The translations under genes were made by a program, and so were the position numbers. A stretch of 63,974 bases of DNA from Flavobacterium sp. (GTDB lineage: Bacteria; Bacteroidota; Bacteroidia; Flavobacteriales; Flavobacteriaceae). Of this stretch, positions 8,211-16,355 are shown in pieces. Numbering within the stretch: the stretch's first letter is position 1; each line of letters begins with the position of its first letter. The stretch is taken from assembly GCA_030153045.1 (NCBI GenBank), contig JASLID010000063.1, positions 1 to 63,974 on the forward strand. Direction: 5' to 3'. The notes under the pieces are model-generated. The model made no database searches. It was given only the letters and a program-made list of their open reading frames with translations, and had not been told where the DNA came from.

Positions 8211-8594
8211 TTACAAGACCAGCTCGGCGTATAGTTTTTCAAATGTTTGATCTAAGTCGGTGCTAAATCCTGGGTGTGGCCTTGAAGTTTGTATACTTGA
8301 ACTTCTAACAGCGGTAAGCCATCTAAAGCGCTCAGCAGTTTCAAATGTTCCAATCGGGCCTGCATCAGCTTTTCCGGCACTGATTTTAGTAAATGAAGTT
8401 AAGTTGGTTTTCAATTGCTCAATATCAAAATCAGGACATAACAGTCTTACTTTCTCCGTTGGAATTTGATGGGCTATTCGTAAATATTTCTTCTGCTTGC
8501 AAAAAAGCAAAAGGCCGACATTGATAAATTCTTCGCGTTCTACTCTAGGCACTACACGAATTACGGCATATTCATATAAGTGTTTTTCGGGCAT
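8211..8594 (-). CDS. DUF3037 family protein
   Basis: A 127-residue soluble protein. The opening YEYAVIRVVPRVEREEFINVGLLLF pattern (residues 7-31) is the signature of DUF3037, and the length is typical. Its start overlaps the end of the HipA-like kinase gene by 23 bases, so the two are translationally coupled. DUF3037 genes are commonly found next to HipA-like kinases, which suggests the two proteins act together. The biochemical role is not established. Confidence 0.8.
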   Translation of the reverse strand: MPEKHLYEYAVIRVVPRVEREEFINVGLLLFCKQKKYLRIAHQIPTEKVRLLCPDFDIEQLKTNLTSFTKISAGKADAGPIGTFETAERFRWLTAVRSSSIQTSRPHPGFSTDLDQTFEKLYAELVL

Positions 8595-9363
8595 CTTGAG
8601 TTTGTTTAAAAAATAAATTTGCGTTGGCTAATCGAATCGATAAAAATTGGAAATAAATAGTTTTAATTTCTTTGGGAGTAATGGCTCCATTTTCCCATTG
8701 CAGCCAATCTTCGGGAATTAAATTTACGAGTTCTTTTAATACAGTATCATTTAGTTTTTGAGTGAATTCAGCATGAACTTCTTCCAGCTTGGTTGCTTTT
8801 GGCAATAAAACATGATCTTTAATCAATGCAAATGAAGTAACTGCAGCTGCTTCCCAATTATCCCAAGAATGATGAAAATAGAAAGAAGCGCCATGGTCAA
8901 TTAGCCAAAGTTTTTTATGCCAGATTAATAAATTGGTATTGCGAAACGTGCGGTCTACATTAGTAATATAAGCATCTAGCCAGACAATTTTTGAAGCCAG
9001 CAATTCATCACAGTCATTGGCAGAAACATCATAAGTAATGGCTCCGGAAAGGTAGTGCAAACCTAAATTTAGACCTTGGCTAAACTGTAGCAAATCCTGA
9101 ATTTCTTCATCGGCTTCAGTCCTTCCAAAAGCTTCATCGAGTGTAGCAAAAACCAATTCAGGAACCGGAAGTCCTAAAAAACGAGCAATTTCACCACCTA
9201 ATAATTCGGCAATCAAAGCTTTCACACCATGACCAGCTCCTCGGAATTTCAATACATATTTGAAATCGTCATCAGCATCAGCTAAAGCAGGTAAAGAACC
9301 TCCTTCCCTCAAAGGTGTGATGTATCGGGTTACATTTACGGTTCGTAAATTAGGTAAACTCAT
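8572..9363 (-). CDS. HipA-like kinase family protein
   Basis: A 263-residue protein with the kinase-like core of the HipA superfamily: a Lys in YVLKFRGAG (about residue 38) for ATP phosphates, the catalytic-loop motif NVDRTFRNTNLL (about residues 134-145) and the metal-binding IDHG after WLIDHGASF. It is much shorter than E. coli HipA (440 residues) and lacks the N-terminal HipA subdomain. No HipB-like DNA-binding partner is next to it; the coupled partner is DUF3037. It may phosphorylate a protein or small molecule. Whether it is a toxin is not shown by the sequence. Confidence 0.78.
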   Translation of the reverse strand: MSLPNLRTVNVTRYITPLREGGSLPALADADDDFKYVLKFRGAGHGVKALIAELLGGEIARFLGLPVPELVFATLDEAFGRTEADEEIQDLLQFSQGLNLGLHYLSGAITYDVSANDCDELLASKIVWLDAYITNVDRTFRNTNLLIWHKKLWLIDHGASFYFHHSWDNWEAAAVTSFALIKDHVLLPKATKLEEVHAEFTQKLNDTVLKELVNLIPEDWLQWENGAITPKEIKTIYFQFLSIRLANANLFFKQTQDARKTLI

Positions 9364-9383
9364 ATCGTAATGTTCAGTTGTAA

Positions 9384-9391
9384 CAAAGATA
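9384..9391 (-). promoter_or_regulatory. -7 promoter element of the HipA-like/DUF3037 pair
   Basis: The minus strand reads TATCTTTG, matching TAnnTTTG, 21 bases before the start codon at 9363. Confidence 0.5.
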
Positions 9392-9402
9392 TCATTAAAA
9401 TA

Positions 9403-9434
9403 AAAAACTCCGATAGGTAAGAATCGGAGTTTTT
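9403..9434 (-). terminator. Terminator of fabD
   Basis: A 12-bp stem AAAAACTCCGAT / ATCGGAGTTTTT with an 8-base loop is followed on the minus strand by a T-rich tail, 20 bases after the fabD stop. Confidence 0.85.
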
Positions 9435-9453
9435 GTTTATGATATTATTTTAA

Positions 9454-10326
9454 TTAAGCAGAAATAGTTTCAGCCTCTTTATTAATCTTATTTACCAATC
9501 CAACCAATACCTTACCTGGACCTACTTCAGTAAATGAAGTAGCACCGTCAGCAACCATTTGTTGTACTGATTGTGTCCATTTTACTGGAGCAGTCAATTG
9601 GATGATTAAGTTTTTCTTGATTTCATTAGCATCAGAAACCGCGCTTGCAGTTACATTTTGATATACTGGGCAAATAGGAGTAGAGAAGGTTGTGGCTTCA
9701 ATCGCCGCAGCTAATTCTTCACGAGCCGGTTCCATCATTGGAGAGTGAAAAGCACCACCAACCGGTAAAATTAAAGCGCGTTTTGCACCCGCTTCTTTCA
9801 TGGCTTCACAAGCTCTTTCTACCGCCGAATATTCTCCGGAAATAACCAATTGTCCAGGACAGTTATAGTTGGCAGCCACCACAACGCCGTCGATTGAAGC
9901 ACAAATATCTTCAACAATTTTATCATCTAAGTTTAATACCGCAGCCATTGTAGAAGGAGTAATTTCACAGGCTTTTTGCATAGCAATTGCTCGTTGTGAA
10001 ACTAATTTTAATCCGTCTTCAAAAGATAAAGCGCCATTAGCAACTAAGGCCGAAAACTCTCCTAAAGAATGTCCAGCTACCATTTCTGGTTTAAAATTTT
10101 CTAAAGTTTTAGCCAAAATCACCGAGTGTAAAAATACTGCTGGTTGTGTTACTTTGGTTTCTTTTAGTTCTTCCGCAGTTCCTTCAAACATGATGTCTGT
10201 AATACGGAAACCTAGTATTTCGTTTGCTTTTTCAAACAAGTCTTTTGCTAATGCTGAATTTTCATATAAGTCTTTGCCCATTCCTGTGAACTGTGCTCCT
10301 TGACCTGGAAATATGTATGCTTTCAT
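9454..10326 (-). CDS. fabD: Malonyl-CoA:ACP transacylase
   Basis: A cytoplasmic 290-residue enzyme that loads malonate onto acyl carrier protein for fatty-acid synthesis. The oxyanion motif GQGAQ (residues 8-12), the nucleophile Ser87 in GHSLGE, and the catalytic His in AFHSPMM are all present. Length is normal. It is monocistronic with its own terminator and a good -7 box, so it is the housekeeping copy and not part of the NRPS cluster at 14-28 kb. Confidence 0.95.
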   Translation of the reverse strand: MKAYIFPGQGAQFTGMGKDLYENSALAKDLFEKANEILGFRITDIMFEGTAEELKETKVTQPAVFLHSVILAKTLENFKPEMVAGHSLGEFSALVANGALSFEDGLKLVSQRAIAMQKACEITPSTMAAVLNLDDKIVEDICASIDGVVVAANYNCPGQLVISGEYSAVERACEAMKEAGAKRALILPVGGAFHSPMMEPAREELAAAIEATTFSTPICPVYQNVTASAVSDANEIKKNLIIQLTAPVKWTQSVQQMVADGATSFTEVGPGKVLVGLVNKINKEAETISA

Positions 10327-10351
10327 TCTAAATTGTTTTAGTTTGTTGTGA

Positions 10352-10359
10352 CAAAAATA
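10352..10359 (-). promoter_or_regulatory. -7 promoter element of fabD
   Basis: The minus strand reads TATTTTTG, matching TAnnTTTG, 26 bases before the fabD start codon. Confidence 0.5.
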
Positions 10360-10412
10360 CTAATTTTTGGTCGTAATTGACTAAGGTCTTTATAGTGTTT
10401 TCAAAATAAAGA

Positions 10413-11090
10413 TTAAACAAAACCTTTCTCATATGCGGCCTTGATAAGTTCTTTGTTACTGTTGTTTTCAACATTGAGCAACACTTTTAAATTTCTTTTC
10501 CTTTTTTCGATACCTGCTATCGATAAAGGGAGAAACTCGGGAAGATCCTTTGTTTTTGTTCCGATGGAAATTAAATATAGAATTTGACGGTCAATATTGT
10601 CAAGTGTAAAATCAGTTGTCAATTGCCTGCGTAACAATTGATTTACAGTTTCGCTGTAATAAGTTTTATTGTTTATAATGGCAGTTATCGCATTTACCAA
10701 ATTATCGGTTGTGACATCACTTTTAATCAGGAAACCTTCGGGATTTAAATTCTTAAATATCGATTTGATGCGGTGATTGTCATCAAACATAGTGGATACT
10801 ATGATTTTAGTTTCAGGCATTTTTTTTCGGACTTTTAGCCCTAAATCTTCTCCGCTTACTATTTTTCCATTAAGAGAGGGAGGAAGTTTTACATCTAAAA
10901 AAACAATGTTGTAGTTTTGATTTGAAGCGCAGTTTTTTATTTTTTGATCACCGGCTTCGCAGTCATTTGCCGAATCGACTGTAAATTTTATATTTTGTTG
11001 GTTCTCCGCAACGCGACAAATCGCACTTTTGTATGCTTCAATTATCATTGGATGGTCATCAACTATTAAAATTTTGAATTCACTTTGCAT
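10413..11090 (-). CDS. Response regulator, receiver plus LuxR-like HTH
   Basis: 225 residues. The receiver domain (about 1-130) has the acidic pair Asp11/Asp12, phospho-acceptor Asp66 in VFLDVKLP and Lys in LIKSD. The C-terminal domain (about 155-225) has a helix-turn-helix, divergent from the usual LuxR DGLT..E motif but in the right place (TKDLPEFLPLSIAGIEKRKRNLK). Its start overlaps the histidine kinase stop by 11 bases, so the pair is translationally coupled. The targets are not evident; the possible small membrane peptide gene upstream (13262-13435) is a candidate neighbour. Confidence 0.88.
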   Translation of the reverse strand: MQSEFKILIVDDHPMIIEAYKSAICRVAENQQNIKFTVDSANDCEAGDQKIKNCASNQNYNIVFLDVKLPPSLNGKIVSGEDLGLKVRKKMPETKIIVSTMFDDNHRIKSIFKNLNPEGFLIKSDVTTDNLVNAITAIINNKTYYSETVNQLLRRQLTTDFTLDNIDRQILYLISIGTKTKDLPEFLPLSIAGIEKRKRNLKVLLNVENNSNKELIKAAYEKGFV

Positions 11091-13167
11091 CGGTATTGAT
11101 TTTTATGGGTAATGTAATGAAGAGTTTTGTTCCTTTATTGCTTTCTGAATCTAGACTGAAATATCCATCTAGTAATTTGGTTCTGGATGCAATGTTTTTC
11201 AATCCAATTCCGCGAATCGTTTCTTTTTCTTTAAAGCCTATTCCGTTATCTGCAATCATCAGATTAATGTTGTTGTCTATAAGATTAAATTGAATGTCGA
11301 CTTGAGTAGCGTTTGCATGTTTGTTAATGTTTTGTATGGCCTCTTGTATAATACGGTAAACATTGATTTTTACGTTGTTGCAAATGAGTTTCCAGAATAG
11401 ATTTGGACTGGATTCAATACTATAATCAAAATCACTTACTGGGCTTTGAGTCTCTAGAAGTAAATGAACAATATTAATGAAATCGATGTCTGAGGTTAAT
11501 AACTCATTATTTAATTTATGTGATAGGTTTCTGATTTCCTCTTCGATGTTTTGTAATTCTTTGAGGAAGCGTTTGTGATTTTTTATGTTTTTTTCTTCTT
11601 CAACTACATTTAAAAAACCAATATTCATTCGGGTGCCAAATAAGCTACTCAATACGCCGTCATGAAGTTCTTCTGAAATTCGCATACGTTCCTGTCTTTT
11701 ACCTTCATCAATTTTGTTGTGTTGTTCAATCATCAATGAGTAAATTTCTTCATTGCTTTTTTGCTGTTCTCTTTCAAGTAATAAAGTTTTATTTTTAGTG
11801 CTTTGGTATTTAATAAAATACAATAAGCCACCTACTAGAGTTGTAAATATACCAATGACAAGAATGAGCATTTTTTGTTTTTTCTGCTCCTGAGATTCTT
11901 TAATATATTGATCGGTTTCAAACCGAATGCGTTCAAACTTATTTCGGGTAATGCGTTCCTGTTTAAAAAAGGAATCATTTAGAGTGATGTATTTTTCTGC
12001 ATAATTATAGTTCTTCTTTTTGTCTAATTTTGAAAGCAATAACAAAGAGTTGAGAATGTCCCTGTTGTTGTGTATTTTGTGAGCTATTATATTTGCTTCG
12101 GAAGCTTCTTTTAAGGCTTTTATCGTGTCTTTGGTTACAGCATAATATTCGGAAATGTGTAATTTATTGATTACTATTCCTGATGAATAATGATATTTCT
12201 GCCTTATTTGAAGCGCTTTTTCAAAAAGAGGCAAACTGGATTTTAGGATTCCTATTTTTAATTTGCAATAAGTAATATTGTCAAGAAGCATGGCATAAAC
12301 CTGAGGGTCTTTTCTGTAAAGTTGATCCGTTTGAAGTCCTTTTGCAAAGATTGCAATTGCTTCTTTATACTTATTTTGATTGCTTAAAACGACGCCAATA
12401 TTGTTTAATGAAGAAGCAATTAAAACACTACTGTTTTTAATTTTTGAAAGGTTATTTTCGGCTTCTAAGTGAAATTCTAGAGACTTTTTGTAGTCACCAA
12501 TTTCATTGTAAATAATTCCAAGGTTATTGTAGCATTTAAATAACTGCTGGTATTTGTGCAGTGGTTTCAGTTTTGAAATGGCTTTAAAAGTATTGATTTC
12601 GCTGCCAGTATAATCTTTCGCATTGCACTGGATAATAGCCATATTGAGTAGCATACGGGCCGAATTGTAATTTTGCCCAATTTCAGATTGAATTTTTTCA
12701 GCTTTATAATAGTAATAAAAAGCGCTATCATTCTTAGGAACATTAGAAGTATAAAAATTACCTAAATCCCAATATAAATTAGCAAGAACAGATGTGTTTT
12801 TTGACTTTGTAGCCAATTTAATGGCTAATTTATTTGCTTTTTTAAACAAAGTATAATCTGAAAACAAATTTGATTCTTTTGATATCGTACTAAGGCAGAA
12901 AAGTTTAATGGAGTCATTCGTTTCTTTCAAAACTTTTGAATAAGCTATATAGAGCCTTTTGTTTTGATCGGATTCATTAAAAGGTGGTGCTTGATCGAAT
13001 TCAGAATCTGAATCTCTTTGCAACATTTGTTGTACGATGCACTTAGATTTATTTTTGTTACAGGACAGTAAGCAAAATGAGATTAAAAGTAAACAGGTGA
13101 AATTGTAAAAGTTTCGAGGAAACATATGTTTTTTTATAAAATTTGGCCCATATCGAAATAAAATCAT
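11080..13167 (-). CDS. Sensor histidine kinase with periplasmic TPR domain
   Basis: Up to 695 residues. A signal-like segment with LLSC (Cys36) is followed by tetratricopeptide-type helical repeats (about 60-410), one membrane helix (433-454), a coiled linker, a HisKA_3 domain with phospho-acceptor His502 in ELHDGV, and a HATPase with the N-box EAIQNINKHAN and ADNGIGF motif. A start at the internal ATG (base 13125) would give a cleaner signal peptide, so the first 14 residues are uncertain. The design (exported TPR sensor, single helix, LuxR-type partner) is common in Flavobacteriia. The ligand is unknown. Confidence 0.88.
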   Translation of the reverse strand: MILFRYGPNFIKKHMFPRNFYNFTCLLLISFCLLSCNKNKSKCIVQQMLQRDSDSEFDQAPPFNESDQNKRLYIAYSKVLKETNDSIKLFCLSTISKESNLFSDYTLFKKANKLAIKLATKSKNTSVLANLYWDLGNFYTSNVPKNDSAFYYYYKAEKIQSEIGQNYNSARMLLNMAIIQCNAKDYTGSEINTFKAISKLKPLHKYQQLFKCYNNLGIIYNEIGDYKKSLEFHLEAENNLSKIKNSSVLIASSLNNIGVVLSNQNKYKEAIAIFAKGLQTDQLYRKDPQVYAMLLDNITYCKLKIGILKSSLPLFEKALQIRQKYHYSSGIVINKLHISEYYAVTKDTIKALKEASEANIIAHKIHNNRDILNSLLLLSKLDKKKNYNYAEKYITLNDSFFKQERITRNKFERIRFETDQYIKESQEQKKQKMLILVIGIFTTLVGGLLYFIKYQSTKNKTLLLEREQQKSNEEIYSLMIEQHNKIDEGKRQERMRISEELHDGVLSSLFGTRMNIGFLNVVEEEKNIKNHKRFLKELQNIEEEIRNLSHKLNNELLTSDIDFINIVHLLLETQSPVSDFDYSIESSPNLFWKLICNNVKINVYRIIQEAIQNINKHANATQVDIQFNLIDNNINLMIADNGIGFKEKETIRGIGLKNIASRTKLLDGYFSLDSESNKGTKLFITLPIKINTDAK

Positions 13168-13261
13168 TTCTGTAAGTAGGTTAGTTTTTGGGTCTTTTTA
13201 TAAAAACTATTTAAAGTATTGAGGGGAAGGCGAGTGATTATTCTGTAAGCTGAATTTGAGT

Positions 13262-13435
13262 TTAGTCTCTTCTTTCTACTTTGTTCACTTGATTACCTGG
13301 TTCCAATTCGCTGGCACTTGAATATGTGGCTGCGATAATTGTTTTTTTTTCTTTTGATTTTAGCACTTCTATTGTAGAATAAAGAACTGTTGTCCCTATT
13401 GTTAAAATTGCCAAAAATACTTTTAAAATTCTCAT
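13262..13435 (-). CDS. Possible 57-residue single-span membrane peptide
   Basis: ATG at 13435 opens a 57-residue reading frame. Residues 1-20 (MRILKVFLAILTIGTTVLYS) form a hydrophobic membrane or signal segment; the rest is charged and ends KVERRD. It lies alone between the kinase gene and the biosynthetic operon, in the same direction as both, 94 bases before the kinase start. A box TACATTTA 50 bases upstream is a weak promoter match. I do not recognise it. The clear hydrophobic/charged organisation makes it more likely real than chance, but only conservation in relatives would settle it. Confidence 0.45.
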   Translation of the reverse strand: MRILKVFLAILTIGTTVLYSTIEVLKSKEKKTIIAATYSSASELEPGNQVNKVERRD

Positions 13436-13592
13436 GTTTCTTTTTTAAATCTGATAGTTAAATGTAATTTATTTTAATGGTTCATACTTTTAACAAATCA
13501 ATTTCATTAAGCTACGAAATTGATTGTTTAGTTTTTTAATTTGGAGTAAAACTAGATATATTGAAAAAAGATTAATTACGGTTTTTCCGTAA

Positions 13593-13631
13593 AAAAAGTT
13601 AAAATTTTTCTTACAAAAATTTTAACTTTTT
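13593..13631. terminator. Perfect 17-bp A/T hairpin, probable terminator
   Basis: AAAAAGTTAAAATTTTT pairs perfectly with AAAAATTTTAACTTTTT across a 5-base loop. On the minus strand it is followed by a run of T (13592-13586), so it may stop read-through from the biosynthetic operon. It contains only two G/C pairs, so it is weaker than its length suggests. Confidence 0.5.
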
Positions 13632-13689
13632 AATAATTGGTTTTGAGGAAACTAGCCAAATAATAAAATTCCAAGGCGTAAAATTTTAA

Positions 13690-13705
13690 CCACAATTAAT
13701 TGTGG
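13690..13705. terminator. Perfect palindrome, possible terminator or operator
   Basis: CCACAATTAATTGTGG is a perfect 16-bp palindrome 93 bases past the last gene of the operon. On the plus strand it is followed by ATTTTTTATT, on the minus strand by TTAAAATTTT. It could be a terminator in either direction or a protein site. Confidence 0.45.
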
Positions 13706-13798
13706 ATTTTTTATTGGAAACTATAAACTAGAATATGGATTGAGGTAGTTCGAAATTTCATTTAAAATAAGCAATTCATTAAGTGAATCGATTTTTTT

Positions 13799-14221
13799 TT
13801 AGAAACGGAAGAAAAGAATTGGGTGCTGGCTGGCTATGTGACAGCAGTATTCTGGCGAAATATCAATTTGATCAAGATAATATTCGGTGTTTTCGAAAGT
13901 TGCAATTGAATTTTGATAAGACTGTATTGCATCAAAAGAGAGAAACAATCCGTCTCCAATAGTTTTAGATACACTTTCTTTAATTGTCCATAATTCAAAA
14001 AAATTCGAAAACGGATTGGAGCATGTATGAATACTTCTCCATTCCATTTCCGAAAAGTAGTTTTGGTAATGTTTTAAATCTTTAAAAGTTATTTTTTCAA
14101 TATCAATCACAATTTCTGATGCATTTGAAAGGGCAAAAACAACATACTTTTCAGAATGAGAAAGATTGAAATGAAAGTAACTTTCTATAAAAGGCTTCTT
14201 GTTCTTTTGATATTTAATCAG
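13799..14221 (-). CDS. 4'-phosphopantetheinyl transferase, N-terminally truncated (possible pseudogene)
   Basis: The open frame covers 140 codons and reads the middle and C-terminal parts of an Sfp-type phosphopantetheinyl transferase: HFNLSHSEKYVV, the metal-binding IDIEK, and FELWTIKESVSKTIGDGL. These are the SHS, DxE and WxxKES motifs in the right order and spacing. The N-terminal 60-70 residues of the family are missing: a stop codon in frame (14222-14224) lies just before, no ATG exists in the open frame, and GTG 14110 would lose the SHS motif. The usual Gly before IDIE is Val. The place at the end of an NRPS operon explains its presence, since carrier proteins need this enzyme. It is probably decayed; activity would then come from a homologue elsewhere. 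Confidence 0.72.
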   Translation of the reverse strand: MIKYQKNKKPFIESYFHFNLSHSEKYVVFALSNASEIVIDIEKITFKDLKHYQNYFSEMEWRSIHTCSNPFSNFFELWTIKESVSKTIGDGLFLSFDAIQSYQNSIATFENTEYYLDQIDISPEYCCHIASQHPILFFRF

Positions 14222-14238
14222 TTACCACTACTTATAAA

Positions 14239-14841
14239 TTAATTTACTACCTTTTTCTTTAGGTTAATAAATGTAGCCAATGGTCCATCGGTAACTTTAC
14301 TGTTTGCAACCCAAGCAGGAATGCTTCCTCCTGGCTCTGCATGAATCTGTTGTTCCACCTGTACGAATCCGTTCTCTTTTGGTGTTAAAACCCACTTGCC
14401 TCTAAATTTTGGCATACGAATATAGTCTTCCTGAGTCTTTAAAAAACTAGTATTCTCGTTCATCGCAAAAGTTACAATACCGTTGCTGTCTTTGTTGATT
14501 AGTGCTTCAATAACCGCATCACGATTTTTTAAGGGCCACGGAAGACTTAAAGTGATACGATAAATGAACTTATTTGGAGTGATTTTTTTTAATAGGTTTC
14601 CAGACTTGCATCCATCAATCCATTTGGAGTAGTCACCAAAATTGATTAACATTTCCAGTATCTGATTGATGTCAGCTTTCACATTGGTAGTGGCTTTAAA
14701 TTCTTTTATTTTGGATCCTTGTACATCACGCGTATAAATTTGGATCTGTTGATCATTTTTGGACAAAGTCCAATCAGATTGAGAGTTGGCATTTATTGAA
14801 AATAAAAATAATAATAGAATTGATTTAAAGTAGGTTTTCAT
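14239..14841 (-). CDS. Periplasmic START/SRPBCC domain protein
   Basis: A 200-residue precursor with a signal peptide ending near ANS-QS (residue 21). The mature protein has the pattern of a START lipid-transfer domain: NFGDYSKWIDGC after the first strands, LPWPLKNRDAVIEA, and RGKWVLTPKENGFVQVEQQIHAEPGGSIPAW, which is the typical START core with a hydrophobic cavity. The start is 18 bases after the stop of the outer-membrane barrel gene. Export plus a lipid-binding fold suggests it handles the lipid-like product of this operon between the membranes; that role is inferred from context. Confidence 0.82.
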   Translation of the reverse strand: MKTYFKSILLLFLFSINANSQSDWTLSKNDQQIQIYTRDVQGSKIKEFKATTNVKADINQILEMLINFGDYSKWIDGCKSGNLLKKITPNKFIYRITLSLPWPLKNRDAVIEALINKDSNGIVTFAMNENTSFLKTQEDYIRMPKFRGKWVLTPKENGFVQVEQQIHAEPGGSIPAWVANSKVTDGPLATFINLKKKVVN

Positions 14842-14859
14842 GTTTTGATTTTTTAAAAG

Positions 14860-16233
14860 TTAGAAATTGTATTTTAATCGGATTTGGATTCGATCATTTG
14901 TTCTGTAATTACCAAAAAAAGTGTTTTTCTTACCACCTAAGCAGTCTACAAAAGCACTTAAGTTTAATCCATCAACAATTTGACGGGTGTATTGCGGTTG
15001 GATGTAATAATTTTTTGCTGTAAAATCGTAGATAGTCTGAAGGCTCAGTTTTGAAATGGAATTTAATTCCAAGTCGATTTTTGAAATCACCGATTTTTGA
15101 AAAATGGCATTCATATTCGTATTAGGAGGAAGTTCGCCTTGTGTAGCCATTAAATTGACCCATTGAACCAATACAAAAAGATTATTTTCTCCCACAACAT
15201 TGCTGAAATTTCGATCAATTCCAACCACATACCAGAAATAAGGATTGTCTATATAATCAATGGTTCCTTTCTTATCCTCGGTTTGAAAATAAGCTGCTTC
15301 CCCTCGCAAACCGTATTTTCCAATGGCTTTAGAGAAATCAAATCCATATACTTGAAGCTTTTTGATTTCTGGTTTGATGGTGACAGTTGCTGAACTAAAA
15401 TCAGTGGCAAAACTAACTTCTGTATTAAAACTGGGTAAATCGTCAAAGCCATTATAATAACTCATAGACAAATCCCAACCTTTGAATAAGGTGGATAATT
15501 TGAAGGCAAATTGAGCACTTCGAATATCATTTTTGGGCATTTTGGTTTCCGAGAAAAGATAATTGGCATTGATTGCTGTCCCTGTTGGTAAAATAATTTG
15601 TGGATCGAAATCAGTAAACCAGCGTGAATTTTGATTTGGTAAAATAGAGGAATTGTAAACAGGCAAAAGATCACCTTCTAAAGTAAAGTCCCCAAAGTAG
15701 TATTTGGTTTGAATAGCGAAAGAAGCAATCCGTTCGTCTTCAATATCCAAAATATCACTAAAATCAATCGGGTTAATGTTGTTAGTAGGGTTAATTGCAT
15801 CGGCAGTTCCCCAGGTTATCAGTTGTTTTCCCAGTCGGATGTCAAAGTTCTTAGAAAAATAATCGATGTAGGCTTCATCTATAAAAACTCGATTTCTAGC
15901 GCTGTCCGATTGGTCATTTCTAATTTCAACAGCCGAGTGCAAATTGAATTTCTGACTCATTTTCTTATCAGCGATGATTTGAAGAATGGCTTGATTTCGG
16001 CTATTTATTTTATTGTCACGTTGCTTGAAATAACTGATATGATCCAATTCCACAAAACCACTGACTTTTAATTTTTCAGCTTCAGTTTGATTTTCAGCTT
16101 CAGTTTCGACAGTTGTTTCCGTAGAGGATAGTGTGTCAGTTACTATACTAGGTTCTTGTGAAACCAGGGTATCATTTTGGGCAAAAATTAAACTGCTTGT
16201 TAAAATAAGAAATAATGTAAGTAAAAATCTCAT
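14860..16233 (-). CDS. Outer-membrane beta-barrel protein, DUF1302-like
   Basis: A 457-residue precursor with signal peptide (cleavage after FAQ, residue 19), a Glu/Thr-rich linker (20-55), then alternating amphipathic strands to a terminal aromatic residue (KYNF), as expected for a barrel inserted by Bam. The motif RLGKQLITWGTADAINPTNNINPID (about residues 137-161) is the feature that recalls DUF1302 proteins, which in Proteobacteria are encoded with a DUF1329/LolA-like protein and an RND exporter. The same three partners occur here. I infer that it is the outer-membrane end of the exporter. It is separated from the LolA-like gene by 122 bases holding a long hairpin. Confidence 0.78.
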   Translation of the reverse strand: MRFLLTLFLILTSSLIFAQNDTLVSQEPSIVTDTLSSTETTVETEAENQTEAEKLKVSGFVELDHISYFKQRDNKINSRNQAILQIIADKKMSQKFNLHSAVEIRNDQSDSARNRVFIDEAYIDYFSKNFDIRLGKQLITWGTADAINPTNNINPIDFSDILDIEDERIASFAIQTKYYFGDFTLEGDLLPVYNSSILPNQNSRWFTDFDPQIILPTGTAINANYLFSETKMPKNDIRSAQFAFKLSTLFKGWDLSMSYYNGFDDLPSFNTEVSFATDFSSATVTIKPEIKKLQVYGFDFSKAIGKYGLRGEAAYFQTEDKKGTIDYIDNPYFWYVVGIDRNFSNVVGENNLFVLVQWVNLMATQGELPPNTNMNAIFQKSVISKIDLELNSISKLSLQTIYDFTAKNYYIQPQYTRQIVDGLNLSAFVDCLGGKKNTFFGNYRTNDRIQIRLKYNF

Positions 16234-16262
16234 GGGGCTTATGAAAGTTGAGGTAATTAATT

Positions 16263-16339
16263 AAGTATTGAGAACTGCCTTTGTTTTTTAGTTTGGTAGG
16301 TTGAAAAGAAGGAACATTACAAAAGCAGTTTCAATACTT
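16263..16339. repeat. Long inverted repeat between exporter genes
   Basis: The 22 bases at 16263-16284 are the imperfect complement of 16319-16339 (only a few mismatches), with a 34-base loop. In the operon mRNA this would form a hairpin of about 20 bp between the LolA-like gene and the barrel gene. No U-run follows, so it looks like a processing or stability element more than a terminator. Confidence 0.65.
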
Positions 16340-16355
16340 GGGTTTGGCAAAAATT

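Larger units (their letters stand above)
13436..13798. other. Gene-free stretch with strong A/T hairpins at the end of the biosynthetic operon
   Basis: No gene is visible here. It holds three structures: a small hairpin TACGG/CCGTA (13577-13591), a perfect 17-bp A/T inverted repeat (13593-13609 with 13615-13631, loop CTTAC), and a perfect 16-bp palindrome (13690-13705). All lie past the last gene of the minus-strand operon and before the small peptide gene. Confidence 0.7.

Noticed and set aside
9869..10303. A 144-codon frame antisense to fabD
   Set aside because: It lies wholly inside a conserved fabD gene and its sequence shows no fold-like pattern.
9454..10326. FabD as a trans-acting enzyme of the biosynthetic operon
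   Set aside because: The operon has no ketosynthase that would need malonate, and fabD has its own promoter and terminator.
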